Source of the DNA: Cryptomeria japonica
Lineage: Eukaryota > Streptophyta > Pinopsida > Cupressales > Cupressaceae
Reading direction: 5' to 3'
DNA: 64,000 bases
Assembly: GCF_030272615.1 (NCBI RefSeq)
Contig: NC_081408.1
Location: forward strand, 401,909,889 to 401,973,888
This document shows, in pieces, positions 1 through 10,933 of this stretch (position 1 is its first letter; each line of letters opens with the position of its first letter). A program made the translations under genes and the position numbers. The notes below the pieces were generated by a model that saw only the letters and a program-made list of their open reading frames with translations, did not search any database and had not been told where the DNA came from.

Positions 1-1480
1 CAGAAAGATAGAACCATAACATTTCAATAATCCCAAAACACACACACATATATGTCTAAATGTCCTCACACAACATTCCCCAGTTTTTCATTCCCACAAA
101 CAATCTTTTACAAACAATCCTTTGAAATAAAAATGCAAAGGATTAAATCTCCAACCTGGTAAAATAGAAGTTATGGACAAAAGAATTTGAAGAAGCGCAA
201 TCCACAATCCAGCTAGAAATCCAAGCCAAGCTCCAATTCAAATTCGAGATCCAAATCTTTAGACAATGAAAATAATTTTCCAGCAAACGAACTCCCACAA
301 ATGCTCAGAAAACCAAATTTGTAAAAATTAAGCCAAAAACTATACAATCTCCCAACCAATCAAAAATAATTTAAAAAATAAAAAATATAATAAACTTATA
401 CCTACCATCACAAAAATTGACGCGAAATAATATAAAATAATATTATTCCAAATCCCAAATCTCACAGCCAATAGTAAAGGAGGGTAGGTAAGATAAATAG
501 TAAATCAAATGGGTAAAAAGGAAATAATAATAAGGATAACCAATAAATTAAATAAATCATGAGCACAATTAAGTATAATGCCCAAATAAATACAAAACTA
601 CAAAACACAATAATTTAAAATCAACAATAAATAAATCTAATAAATCAAAAGCTCAATAAATGTAAATGCTCAAATAAACATTAATAAATAATAAATCATC
701 AATAATAAAATGCACATTAATATTTAAATATCAATGTCATCCATTAATTTAATTTAATATTAATAAACTATATAAATCAATTAATTAATAATTACCACTC
801 CACAAGGCAACCCGATATAGGGTTGAATATCATACCACATGACGCTAACAAGACGACTCATGCCAAGACACTAAACTAATAGGGTACCAACTTAATCCTA
901 GAGTGTGTAGAAGGAATTCATGTCACCTCTGATCAACTTGCCATTGGGATTAAAGACACGCTCAAACCTATGAGACCAAGTGGAGTCGATGTCTAGTACC
1001 TGCAATCCTACAACCACCAATATTCACAACATATACAATAGCATATATCACAAAACAATCAGACAAGTGAGAGAGAATCGTAAGATCATATCATGTTTGT
1101 GAGGAGTGGTATGACATCATCTCTATCATGAATACAGTAGAAAACAATCATGACAACCATAACATCATCTCTTCTAAACTAATCACAAAGTGGGGTTAGC
1201 ACTAATGAAATTCCATCATAACATAATAAACAATATAATCCACATATGAATAATGAGTGCATATGGATCATCAAAAATAAATCCATCCATCATAATAATC
1301 TAAGATATATCATCATCCACATAGACCATAATGTATCAAATATCAATATAGAAATGTCTAGCATCATCTATAAGCATTTGAGATATAAAATAAGCCATAA
1401 GTATCAATCAAAACATCATCAAAGAGACTAAGCAAGTCTATCAATCCACAAAAGAAAGATGAATCAGGCAGGGTCACTAC
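1..1480. other. AT-rich intergenic sequence, unassigned
   Basis: No coding frame longer than background is visible on either strand. Positions 360-800 are rich in short AATAAAT/TTAATAAA runs. A more complex block at about 800-1050 contains ordinary-complexity sequence that looks like part of an old repeat, but it has no partner inside this window, so I cannot classify it. Short frames here (for example near 1246-1431 +) have no recognisable motif. Confidence 0.6.
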
Positions 1481-2002
1481 ATATTTGATATTTTTCATAG
1501 ATTTTAGGGACCAAAAAGACGGCACTAGTTGAAGTGCAAGATTGTGCACCGCAATTGCAATCGTAAATGCCACATTTGTTAGTATTTCAACACAATTGGC
1601 AATTTTGTGGTGCAAATGTATAGCAATGCATTTGTTCTAAGACCTACACTCATTAAGCCAGGTGACACAAGTGTTTTGATTTGACACAATCATTAAATAG
1701 GGTACCATATTTGAGATTAGCGACATATTTGTATGAAATTATGCATGTGATAGTTTTGTGACGTAATTGACAATCAAATCTTAAAAATTCCCTATGTTAA
1801 AAGTTTTAGTGCTTCACTTGGTCAATCAAGGCTAGTTGTAGGTGATCATTGATTGTATGCCTTGATTGGATATAGGTTATACGCTTTCCCTTGTATACTC
1901 GATAGAGTCACCTTGCATCTTTAGCCTTGTGACATCATTTGGATGATGGTGACTGAGTGACCCTCCATGCCCTAGGATTAAAGCATATTACATTCATGCC
2001 AT
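1481..2002 (+). other. 5' part of PMD relic A, non-coding as read
   Basis: This stretch precedes the readable plant-mobile-domain frame. It contains runs of related words built on TTTGCAAT/CACATTTG, similar in style to 21430-21660 upstream of the second PMD relic. I see no continuous frame. Its assignment to the PMD unit rests on position and on that loose similarity only. Confidence 0.35.
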
Positions 2003-3640
2003 GTTATGGCTAATTAGATCCTAATCACTATACTTGTCGAGATATGGTACTCAGAGACCAACACATTTTATCTAACTATAATAGAGGCTTCGATCACTCT
2101 TGAGGATGTTTCACGTATTCTCCATATTCTAATTCATGGTGAGAGGGTTGCTTATGATCCTAGCCCTAGTGTGGCAGCATTGGTGAGACAAATGATTTAT
2201 GCATTGATGATTACAAGATTCGGTACAACACATTGGTTGATAGATACGAGTGACTGATCATAGTCTTATTCTCAATGATAGCAAGTGCATTGGTACTAGA
2301 TAGACTAGGCTTTGGGTTCCTATCGGGTGAACTTTAATTTTAGAGGGTACTCTAACTCATGGGATAGTTTATGCATGGGGGCCCTACATTCTTTCTTTGT
2401 TTTACTTTCAACTATATGATGTGGCCTATGGAGATGCATGATCTATTGGATGTGAAGTGACATTATTGCAAGTTTGGGTTTGGAAGCATATTGTGGTTTA
2501 CAAACTTTCCCATGATAGACATCTAGAGCACGGACTACCATGTGTTTATCGTTATAGAGGTATCATTACATAGAGGCACCTCAAGCATTTTGAGTATTGG
2601 CGAAATGTTTTGGATTTATTAGTTGAGTTCACATGGAGGCCTTAAAGGAAGATTCAACCCTAGGAGGATGACGAAGATAGTTTGCCATGTTGTCGATATA
2701 CCAGGTATCTGATTGGTCACATTGTACAATAACAACACATTATTGAGCATCAATTTTCAAAGAGGATATTGAGACAGATTTGAGAGAGACAATATGTACA
2801 AATAGGTGAGGCTCATTTTTCCATATCAATGCGGGAGGTAGGTGATTGGGGGCCTATGATTATCCCACAAATAGTAGTCCAATAATTTTATGAGCTAGAT
2901 CCACGATATTGGTGAGTTGGTCTTGATGTTGCCAGCACATAGACTTGTACCACTAATATATCCAATTGTTCCCATACCACAAGAGAGGCAGGGTCAAGGG
3001 AGAGGGGGGAGATTTGGACATGTGGTGGAGAACTGAGAGCTAATGATGGAGGCGATGGTGATGAACAAGGTGGTAGAGGTGGCAGAGGGCTAAAGAGGGT
3101 GTTCTAATGGCACAAATGGTTTCTCAAGTGATACAAGTATAGGCACAAGCGTAGGTTGGTGTTGGAGAGGAGGAGCCAAATGATGAGGAGATGTCAAATG
3201 TGGGATGGAATGGGGAGGACCGTGGAGAGGCTAGGGTGGAGATTACATATCTTGCATTGTCACAAGCTTCGATTGCTAAGCTATAGGCATAGGTGGGGGC
3301 CTTACAGGCACATGTGAATTCATAGTTGCCAAACATACTAGATTATGAGGGCACAAAGAGTTGATTAGGAAATGAATAGATTTATTGAGACCATGGATAA
3401 GCCAACTATAGATTTTGCACAGAAATTGTATCAAGTTGTACGGGAGACACGGTACTACAAGAACCACTATGAGAGTGTGGTGCCACCCAATACATAGGTA
3501 GCCGGTCAAAGAGTAGGTTACATTCATGTAGGATTGTCATTATTGGTGGGATAGAGGACTTAATGAGGCCACCACGACCACCACATATTTCATAGTTAGA
3601 GTAGGGGGATGTAGGACCATCTAGTCCTCATCAAGAGAGG
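2003..3640 (+). pseudogene. Plant mobile domain (PMD/MAIN-like) protein relic, copy A
   Basis: Seen: a frame from about 2003 reads LITILVE-W-SETNTFYL, then EASITLEDVSRIL, HGERVAYDP and VAALVRQMIYAL, ending at a TGA near 2253. Further fragments follow: VYAWGPYILSLFYFQLYD near 2350-2420, LLQVWVWKHIVVYKL near 2465-2510, and YWRNVLDLLVEFTWRP near 2600-2640, with stops between them. Known: W(R)-ETHTFHLP followed by TLEDV..LLGLP and a later WG..L..LY block is the PMD signature, a domain of TE-derived and host nuclear proteins in plants. Downstream (2940-3620) is a basic/acidic low-complexity tail with YYESVVPP near 3465, shared with copy B. The gene is dead: several stops, shifts and no intact start. 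Confidence 0.72.
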
Positions 3641-4578
3641 TTGTCAATTTATAAGGAAAAAGTAGTACTAATTAGATGTATCTTTATTATGTTGGTGATC
3701 ACATATATTTTGATTGAGTCGATGAGCTTCATTTTTATAGTCACATTGATTTTGTATATCAACACAATTTTTAATATATATGAGATGCATTCTTTTGGTG
3801 ACAACTATATGATGTCTATATGATTTCTCTGTGCATTATTACATGACGTATGCATGATTTTATGTGCATCATTTTATGATCTTTATTTTCTATTATGTAT
3901 GTAATCTATTTATGATGCCATGATTCTATATGGATTTTATCATTCTATGATATATGGTTATATGTATAGATGCATGATGAGTACTCATGATGTACATTAA
4001 TTAGTGGTTATCATTTTTAGGTGTGGATGACTAATGACCTGTGTTTTCTAATGCATTTATGTAATCACACTATGATATCTTATGCAAAATTATGATAATG
4101 ATTTTATGGGATGACTATGACCTAACATGTATGTGAAGGATGTGATGATGTAATGATAATACATATGATACGATACATATATGTATGTAATATGCTAACA
4201 TATGTATGGTTATAGGATACAATTTTTTTTTGTCATAGGACTCAAGCAGAATGACTGCAAGGACAAACAAAAGAATTGTTAGCAGAAAAAAAGTTAGCAA
4301 GAAGTGAAGAAATCTATTTGATGATAGACAAGGGTTGATCCATATAAGATTAAGATATTCTCTATTGATCAAATTGATTGATAAAATGACAAGACTTTGA
4401 GCTTTCATTGTACTTTCAGTAGTGCACAAAAATTACCATGGTGCATTTTTATTTTGCAAATGGATATATTTGCACCAAGGTGATGATGCTATCACTTTGC
4501 ATAGATAGACACATTGCAGACAAGAAATTGCATGACTCATATTAGTGATAGTAGAACCTTGTCGAAATATGTAAAAAA
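3641..4578. other. AT-rich 3' tail of PMD relic A
   Basis: Non-coding, built of TATGATGTGCATGATTTTATG-like words from about 3700 to 4210, then ordinary AT-rich sequence up to the S1 insertion. A very similar word composition follows PMD copy B at 31400-31860, so I treat it as the shared 3' portion of the PMD unit. Confidence 0.45.
4574..4578. repeat. Left target-site duplication of S1
   Basis: The five bases AAAAA immediately precede the S1 LTR start. The five bases after the right LTR (12332-12336) read AAGAA, four of five matching. This supports one integration event. The match is weak evidence alone because the bases are low complexity. Confidence 0.5.
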
Positions 4579-5713
4579 TGTTGGCATTTTTTATGTTTAT
4601 GTTGTGATTGTCATTGATGGACACACACTTGCATTGAGATCCCCTTTATATGTATGAGTTAGAGCACAACCGGTATTTGTTCCAACCAGAATGTTGTATT
4701 ATAGTCTTTAGACTATTGGTGTTTTGCAGAATGTGTTTCTCAGTCTGAAGCAGCATGTTGACCCAAGCGGTTCGTGGATCCCAAGCAGTACAAGGAATTA
4801 AAGCGGCATAACACATTTTTACCAGTCTTCATTTTTGACAAACTGGCAACCGGTATATTGTATGAACCGCTAATATTCTGTGATGAGTTACCAACCGGCA
4901 TTTTGTGATGAGTTACCATCCACTGATTGTTTGACGGTGCCGACACTTTAACGGTGCTTTTTGTGTCGTGTTACCAAGTATGTCCAGGTTCATTGAACCT
5001 AGGAAATTGTAATGTAATCCTATTGGACCGACATGAAACCATATTCCTTTATAAGGACATCATGTCTAGGGTTTTAGGTTGTTGATGTTGCTGTAGCGAA
5101 ATTTTATGTTGTTGCTAGGGTTTAAGGTGGTTGAGGAGCTGGAGAGAATATGAATGTGTAGAAGACTAAAGTAATGCTGGAATGCATTAGGAATGAGCTA
5201 TCAAGGATCTAATCGAGAAGTCTATGCTATTAGCTAAATCAAACACTTGTTGATTACTCACATCTTTGACAAGTTTGTAGCCCTTAACCGGGTAGGCCCA
5301 AAAGCCTTTTGTAAATCCTCTAACAAGGTGGTTCACATCTGTGGATCTAAAATCCTCTAGCAAGGTAGTCTTTAATCGGACTTATCTCCTAACAGAGATT
5401 GAGATTCCTAACAGGATCTGTTCTGGTAAAGAACATTGTAAGACCTTAACTGGTTTGGTTCCTATTCTGCAGATAGTTACTTGTGAGTTCCATCTCACCG
5501 TGGTTTTTCCCATTTGGGTTTCCACGTCAAAATCTCTTGTGTTATGGTGTTTTTGCTTCTATGGGTGAATGCATTATTAGCTATTTGGTTTGCATGTGTG
5601 TTAACCGATTTGTCTGCTAAACTGTTTTACTGATTTACTGTTAGTCTTGCAAAATGTTTAAGTGCAGAGATTTTTGGCATACTAATTCACCCCCCCCCTC
5701 TTAGTATTCATCA
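4579..5713 (+). repeat. S1 left (5') LTR
   Basis: 1135 bp, TG...CA. It contains a TATA-like TTTATAAGG at 5048-5056 with a reversed CCAAT (ATTGG) about 30 bases upstream, and a C-run of 9 near the 3' end (about 5689-5698). Compared with the right LTR it has an extra short duplication around TGTGATGAGTTACCA (near 4880-4920) and a slightly longer segment near 5550-5570. Confidence 0.9.
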
Positions 5714-5715
5714 AT

Positions 5716-5728
5716 TGGTATCAGAGCC
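5716..5728 (+). other. S1 primer-binding site (initiator Met tRNA)
   Basis: TGGTATCAGAGCC, separated from the LTR end by AT. TGGTATCAGAGC is the complement of the 3' end of plant initiator-Met tRNA and is the usual primer site of Ty1/copia elements. Confidence 0.9.
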
Positions 5729-5763
5729 AACCTTTCTATAAGTTTAACCACTTGAAAAGAGAT

Positions 5764-7038
5764 ATGGGGGAATACTCTATAAGGGAACTTACTCATCGAC
5801 TCACTCAGTCTGAGCAAGCCTATGATGATCTTATGGTCAAATACAAGGCATCTCAAGCAAAAAGGAGAGCACATGTAGAAAAGTTGATGGAGCTATCTGA
5901 AAATAGTTCTTTAGATGAAGTAGACATGGAAGCCCTAATTGCAAAAGTAAATAAGTTGAATGAATCAAACTCCAACCTAAGAAAGGAGTTGGAAGGATTG
6001 ACTATCCGGATGTGTCAAGAGCTTGAGAATCGGAGGAAAGTTGAAGATCTGGTGAAAGAAAGAGATCATGAGATCTCCAAGCTGAAACCAGAGATCAGTG
6101 CCCTAATTGCTCAACTCCATGCATGCAAAGTGGAAAAGGAAGACATGCAAGATGAACTGAACAGTGCCATCTCTGAGAATGAAAACTTGATGGAAACAAA
6201 TGCTGCTATTTCCAAAGAACTCTCTGAGTCAAAGGAAATACTTGCTAAGTTCAACAAGAGCACTGTCAAGGTAGAGCAAAAGCTTGAATCTGCCAAACCA
6301 ATCAAGAATACTGATGGACTTGGCTATTCCGATCATGAGGAAGGTGAGACCTCTGGTACAAATGCTGGAGCATCAAAGAAACAATCGGCATCAAAGGGTA
6401 AAGGTAAGCAAAAGTTTAAACCTATTTGCTTTAACTGTCTTAAAGAAGGACATATTGTCAAAGAGTGTAGGAGTAAGGCTTACAATTTTCCTTATTTTCT
6501 AAATGATAAGCCTAGATCCTATAGATTCAATGGTAACTGTTATGCATGCAACAAGTATGGGCATAGAGCATCTGAATGCAGGTCTGTTATGAACAACACT
6601 GGAAGATATCCTCAAAGGACCCAAGGAGTTGGTCCTGAACCTTTTGTGAACTGGAATCACAACCGGTTTAATGCCTTCAATCATCAACCAAGAAGCGGTG
6701 GCTATCAAGTGGCAATTGGATGGAGAGAAAACTATATGGTCTGTCATGGTCATGGTCACATTGTTGCAACATGCAGAAGGAAGAATGGAAACATGAATAA
6801 TGGACCTTGGAGAGCACCTAGATTGGTCTGCTATCACTGCAACAAACTGGGTCACATTGCCAGATTCTGTAGATCAAGAAAGAACATATCTGATGATATA
6901 CCGGTCACTCCAGAAGGAAACATTGATGTTGACATTGTTCAAGTGGATATGAACAAAATCTGGAAGAAGAAACCAATGGTGTTACTAGAGGAACCAGTTT
7001 TTGCACCTAGTGTGGAAATTATGGAACTGGCAAACTAA
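5764..7038 (+). CDS. gag: S1 Gag-like protein with coiled coil and zinc knuckles
   Basis: An intact 424-codon frame. I chose the ATG at 5764 (MGEYSIRELTHRL); a frame-open TTG lies 12 bases upstream. Residues 1-180 are charged heptad-like sequence predicted by eye as coiled coil. A Lys/Ser-rich linker follows, then CCHC zinc knuckles: CFNCLKEGHIVKEC (6427-6468), CYACNKYGHRASEC (6538-6579), a third at about 6733-6774 where the first Cys is missing (YMVCHGHGHIVATC), and CYHCNKLGHIARFC (6829-6870). Role by family: RNA packaging and particle formation for a retrotransposon. The frame ends in a TAA embedded in a short hairpin. It is the only undamaged long frame in S1, and it is homologous in layout to the decayed gag of S2 at 59994-61145. 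Confidence 0.85.
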   Translation: MGEYSIRELTHRLTQSEQAYDDLMVKYKASQAKRRAHVEKLMELSENSSLDEVDMEALIAKVNKLNESNSNLRKELEGLTIRMCQELENRRKVEDLVKERDHEISKLKPEISALIAQLHACKVEKEDMQDELNSAISENENLMETNAAISKELSESKEILAKFNKSTVKVEQKLESAKPIKNTDGLGYSDHEEGETSGTNAGASKKQSASKGKGKQKFKPICFNCLKEGHIVKECRSKAYNFPYFLNDKPRSYRFNGNCYACNKYGHRASECRSVMNNTGRYPQRTQGVGPEPFVNWNHNRFNAFNHQPRSGGYQVAIGWRENYMVCHGHGHIVATCRRKNGNMNNGPWRAPRLVCYHCNKLGHIARFCRSRKNISDDIPVTPEGNIDVDIVQVDMNKIWKKKPMVLLEEPVFAPSVEIMELAN

Positions 7039-7063
7039 GCTTCAGAAAAGCTTAGGGGGAGCA
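7036..7063 (+). promoter_or_regulatory. Hairpin over the gag stop plus internal purine tract
   Basis: TAAGCTT (7036-7042) and AAGCTTA (7048-7054) form a perfect 7-bp stem with a 5-base loop. The gag stop TAA is the first three bases. It runs straight into GGGGGAGCAAA, resembling the tracts near 11129 and 11221. Possibly a leftover internal polypurine tract or a translation/processing signal; function is inferred only. Confidence 0.35.
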
Positions 7064-7486
7064 AACAGCGAAATTTTTCGAACCCCCGATTGACACCGGT
7101 AAAAGACCTTAACTGGTATGCAATACCTGTCATTTGGCAGAAGACTGGAAATGGTAAAAGGCAAATTAGGGTTTATGCCCTAATAGTGGAGCATTTATTG
7201 CGATAGGTGAGGAATATGTTTAAAACGATTTTTCAAATCATTTCTCACTATCAGTTTTCAAACGAAGAAAAGTTTCCCAAAGAGCAGAGCGAAGAAAAGG
7301 TGATTTGTGCTGAGATTTTGAGAAATTGAGAAACCGCGAAGGAGATTCAAATTCAAATTGCAAACGGTCAAGTGAAGAATGCAAAACGATGATTCTGCAA
7401 CCGACGGAGTGTGAAGTGAAGGAGAATCTGAAAGCCCTAAATTCATGTGTTTCAAAAGGTATTTCTCGAGTTTTTAAGTTTCTATC
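7064..7486 (+). other. S1 spacer between gag and ORF2
   Basis: About 420 bp without a convincing frame. A small + frame at 7326-7595 overlaps the start of ORF2 in another phase and has no homologue in S2, so I treat the stretch as an untranslated spacer or ORF2 leader. Confidence 0.5.
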
Positions 7487-10400
7487 ATGGCTTCCGCATC
7501 TCATACCAGTTCTAGTGCATTTGTCAAGTCTGCAAGTTTTATTCAATGCAAGTCTAAGTATAATGCCCTATCACAAGTTCCGGCTGGTGTTATAGTAGAA
7601 GAAGGGATTTCTGATTACATAGATTGCAAGATTGAAGACCTAGGGTCTCTAGCTATCCACTCCCAGCTAGGTTTGTTCTGTGGACAAGATAAAAAGATCA
7701 AACTGGAGTATAGTATCTTGGAGAAGAAGAAGCTCCACAATGTTGCTTATTTCCTAGAGGATTTCACAGATGATCACATTAGGATCATTCTGAGCAGAGT
7801 TCATGGTGACAAGATGTACCTAGAAAGAACGCATGATATAACACCACAAGAAATTCATGTCATCACTAGTTTCTGCAATACAGGGGATGTGCCTGCCCTA
7901 AGGATGGTAAGAAAAACTGAAATGTCCAAGCTCACCGGTTCAGTGAGCAACTCATGAGGTATGACCATCAATTCTATCAAGGATGATCTGGTGAAGTATG
8001 CATGTATGGTGATTGGATACCGGACATTCTCAGCTAGTAGAATTAACTTTGTATCTGCTACAGCAGTAAATGCCGCTTACCGGATGATCAAGGAGGATGC
8101 ATCATTTGACATATGCACTGGTATGCAAAGGCAACTCCTGTTGAATCTAAAGTCGATCAAACAGGATAATGCACTGAGGTTCAAGTTTGGACAACTATTG
8201 GTTGGGTTATTCTTTTACTTTCAAGGATACTTCCCAGGAGTGGGAGACATTCAGTGGTCGACGGACCAACCGGTTACCAAACAAATAAAGGAAAGTTTGC
8301 AAGCAGTGGGAACCGGTTACCCTGAAGTTCTGAACAAGTATTTTGATGAGTTTGGACGGAAAATGAGCCAAAGAATGAGAATATTAGGTGACATCGTCAA
8401 GAAATATGAAGACGATATATGTTTCACCATCAAGGTGGATCAATGCATAATGGAGGCTGTTGAGCCTAGAGTGGAAGAAGTGGAGCCAATGGGCTATGAG
8501 GTTATGTATGATATGCTGGAAGGGTATGCCTCTACCCTTATTGCCTCATCGCTTGATCCTGAGGCAAAGAGAATTGACACCTACCTAGAGAGGATAACAC
8601 CGGTTGAGGAACCACCAGCAAAGAAAGGAAAAGAGCCTTCAGTGAAGAAGAGAAAAGAAATGTCATCCGCATCTGCACCGATTACAACAACAAGTCCAAA
8701 AGTGACCAAATGGTCACTGGCGAAGAAGAAACCGGAAGCGGCATCGGCTAAAGTCTTCGAGAGGAAAAGGAAGACAAAAAGCAATACACTGGACTCAGAG
8801 GAAACTGTGTCTGAGGAGCAGCCCAAGAAGGCGAGATAGACAAGAAAGAAGACAAAGAATGAACCGACATCATCTGCACCGATAAATATAGATATCTCTT
8901 CCTATAAACCTTTGACACATTGTCAAAGAACAATAAAGAATATTAGGAGAAAATTGCTACATGATTTAATTGAGTATTTTGATGACTTTAATGATGATGA
9001 AAAGGAAGCAGTTGAAAAGGAAATAATTCAGTATTTATGTGTTAATGACTGGTTGCCTTCAGAAATTAGATTTGAAACATTGGATTCTTTGTATAAGTCC
9101 TTAGACAATAAATGGTGCATTGCCATAGAGCAGGAACAGAAAATGAGAGAAAAAAAAAAATTTGAACATTTTCCTGATGTATCAAATTCAGAACTGTTCG
9201 ATGTAATGAACAAATACAAAGGTCTTTTCTTCATGAGAAGAAGAAGACTCCTATTACTAGAAGGGAAGGGTAAAGAAGTGCTCAAGGATACACACACTCG
9301 TGCTCTAGAAGCTCTGAAGATGCATCAAGTGGCTGAAGCCAACCGGCAAGCTGAGAAAGAACCGGTTATATCCAAACTGGATGAAGTACTTGATGGTGAA
9401 GGAAATCCGGTTGATGAACCGGTCGACACTATTGATGTCGATGCCCTGAACGTAGAAGATGTTACTTAGGAAACACCAACTGAGGCAATAGGATAGGAGC
9501 AATAGGCTGAACAGGTTGATAAGCAAGCTGAGGAGAGACAGAAAGCGGCAAAGGAACGGGCAGAGCAGAGGGAAAAGGATGAAGAAGAGAAGAAGAAGAA
9601 GAAGGATGAAGAAGAGAAGAAGAAGAAGGATGAAGAAGAGAAGAAGAAAAAGGATGAAGAAGAGAAGAAGAAGAAAGATGAAGAGAAGAAGAAGAAGATG
9701 AAGAAGAAGGATGAAGAAGAGAAAAAGAAACAAGAAGATGCAAGTAAGAAGAAAGAGGAAGAGGATGAGAAGAAGAGAAAGGAAGAGGAGAAGCAAAAGG
9801 AAGCAGAAAAGAAAAAGGCAAATGAAGATAAGGCAGAGGAGAAGAGGGAGGAAGTTGAGAAAAAGAAGAAGGAAGAGGAAGACAAGGAATAGGAGAAGAC
9901 GAAGGAAGCATAGAAAAAGAAGAAGGAAGAAGAAGAAAAGGAAGAGAAGAGGAGAGAAGCGGAGAAGAAAAAGGCTGAGGAGGACAAAGAAGAGGAGAAG
10001 AGAAGAGAAGTGAAGAAGAAAAATGCAGAAGAGGATAAGGAAAGAGAAGCGGCAAAAAGTGCCCAGATGGAGACTCCAAAGGCAACTGGTAGTCAAGCCA
10101 AACCGGCTGACCTCACCAGTCCTATTGACCTCCAGTCTGCAAGTGAAACGGAGCTGATGCAGAGCATCAAAGTTTCCCAAGAATGGCTTGAAATCATTCA
10201 GAGGAAGAAGGAGCAGGATGTAATTCAAGCGGCTATGGAAACTCTTACCAGTTTGATACCCAGTACTTACCTTCCATGCATTGAATCATCACTGGCCAAA
10301 CTAAAGCTCCTATGCACAGTAGTGGATGATCAAGTGCAGAGCCTAGAAGAGGTAGCAGAGGCAAATGTCAAGAAGGAGCATCAAAAACCTCTTAATATAC

Positions 10401-10933
10401 CTCTGGTGAAGAATTTGAATGAGCTCTAGTCTGAACTGAAAAAAGAACAAAAGGATATAAGGGATGCTCTGGATGAAGGGAATCTACTACTCAGCAAGAT
10501 CTGCCAACCCCATCTGTTCTATGATGATGTGCTAGCTCAGAAGCAAAAGCTTCAAATGAACTTACAGTCCTACATGAGCACATTCAAGCCACCTTATGAT
10601 TCCTTTACAACTTATGGTCAAACCGTTCACTGGTTTCACATCCAGTCAGCAAAAATGGAGCAAGAGATCAGCACCCGGTCTAGAGATTTGCAGGAGCTAC
10701 AACTAGTTCTACTCCCACGTCTACAAATTCTTCAGAAGTGCTATCTGAATTTGGATGCCTTAACAGTGACACAAGAGATGAACACAATTGATGCCATGGA
10801 AGAACAGGTCTCCCAGATGCATACAGAGAAAGAAGTAGCCACCTCCCTACTTGAGTCCTGGTCTTTATCGATGAAACAATTCTTGCAGGACTTTAAATCT
10901 GCTTTTGACAAGTATTATTCCTTATCGTCATAA
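7487..10933 (+). pseudogene. S1 ORF2: long unknown protein, one frame with eight in-frame stops
   Basis: From ATG 7487 one frame runs 1149 codons to TAA 10931-10933, broken only by stops: TGA 7955, then TAG at 8837, 9467, 9494, 9503, 9890, 9911 and 10427. No frameshift is needed. Layout: residues 1-300, a globular domain (GVIVEEGISDYIDCKIEDLG; CMVIGYRTF; LRFKFGQLLVGLFFYF; VGDIQW); 300-660, a basic Ser/Pro/Lys linker and a second helical part (DDFNDDEKEAVEKEI); 690-850, a Lys/Glu tract; 850-1148, a helical C-terminus. I do not recognise the family. The N-terminal domain is clearly shared with S2 ORF2 (63061-63917), so it is a real element-borne protein. An envelope-like or structural role would fit its place after gag, but nothing seen proves it: I see no signal peptide or membrane helix. 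Confidence 0.7.
9574..9720 (+). repeat. 24-bp tandem repeat encoding DEEEKKKK
   Basis: About five to six near-identical units of GATGAAGAAGAGAAGAAGAA(G)n within ORF2, with unit length varying by a multiple of three so the frame is kept. It grades into a less regular Lys/Glu tract to about 10040. Such purine repeats expand by slippage; here they sit in a likely charged helix. Confidence 0.85.

Noticed and set aside
5341-5568. 75-codon + frame, recurring at 11951-12181
   Set aside because: Recurs because both lie in the S1 LTRs; no start context or motif and the end differs by an indel.
9305-10228. 307-codon minus-strand frame rich in Leu and Phe, resembling a membrane protein
   Set aside because: It is the reverse complement of the Lys/Glu repeat of S1 ORF2; AAG/GAA codons read backwards give Leu and Phe. 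The + frame has a homologous partner structure, the minus frame does not.
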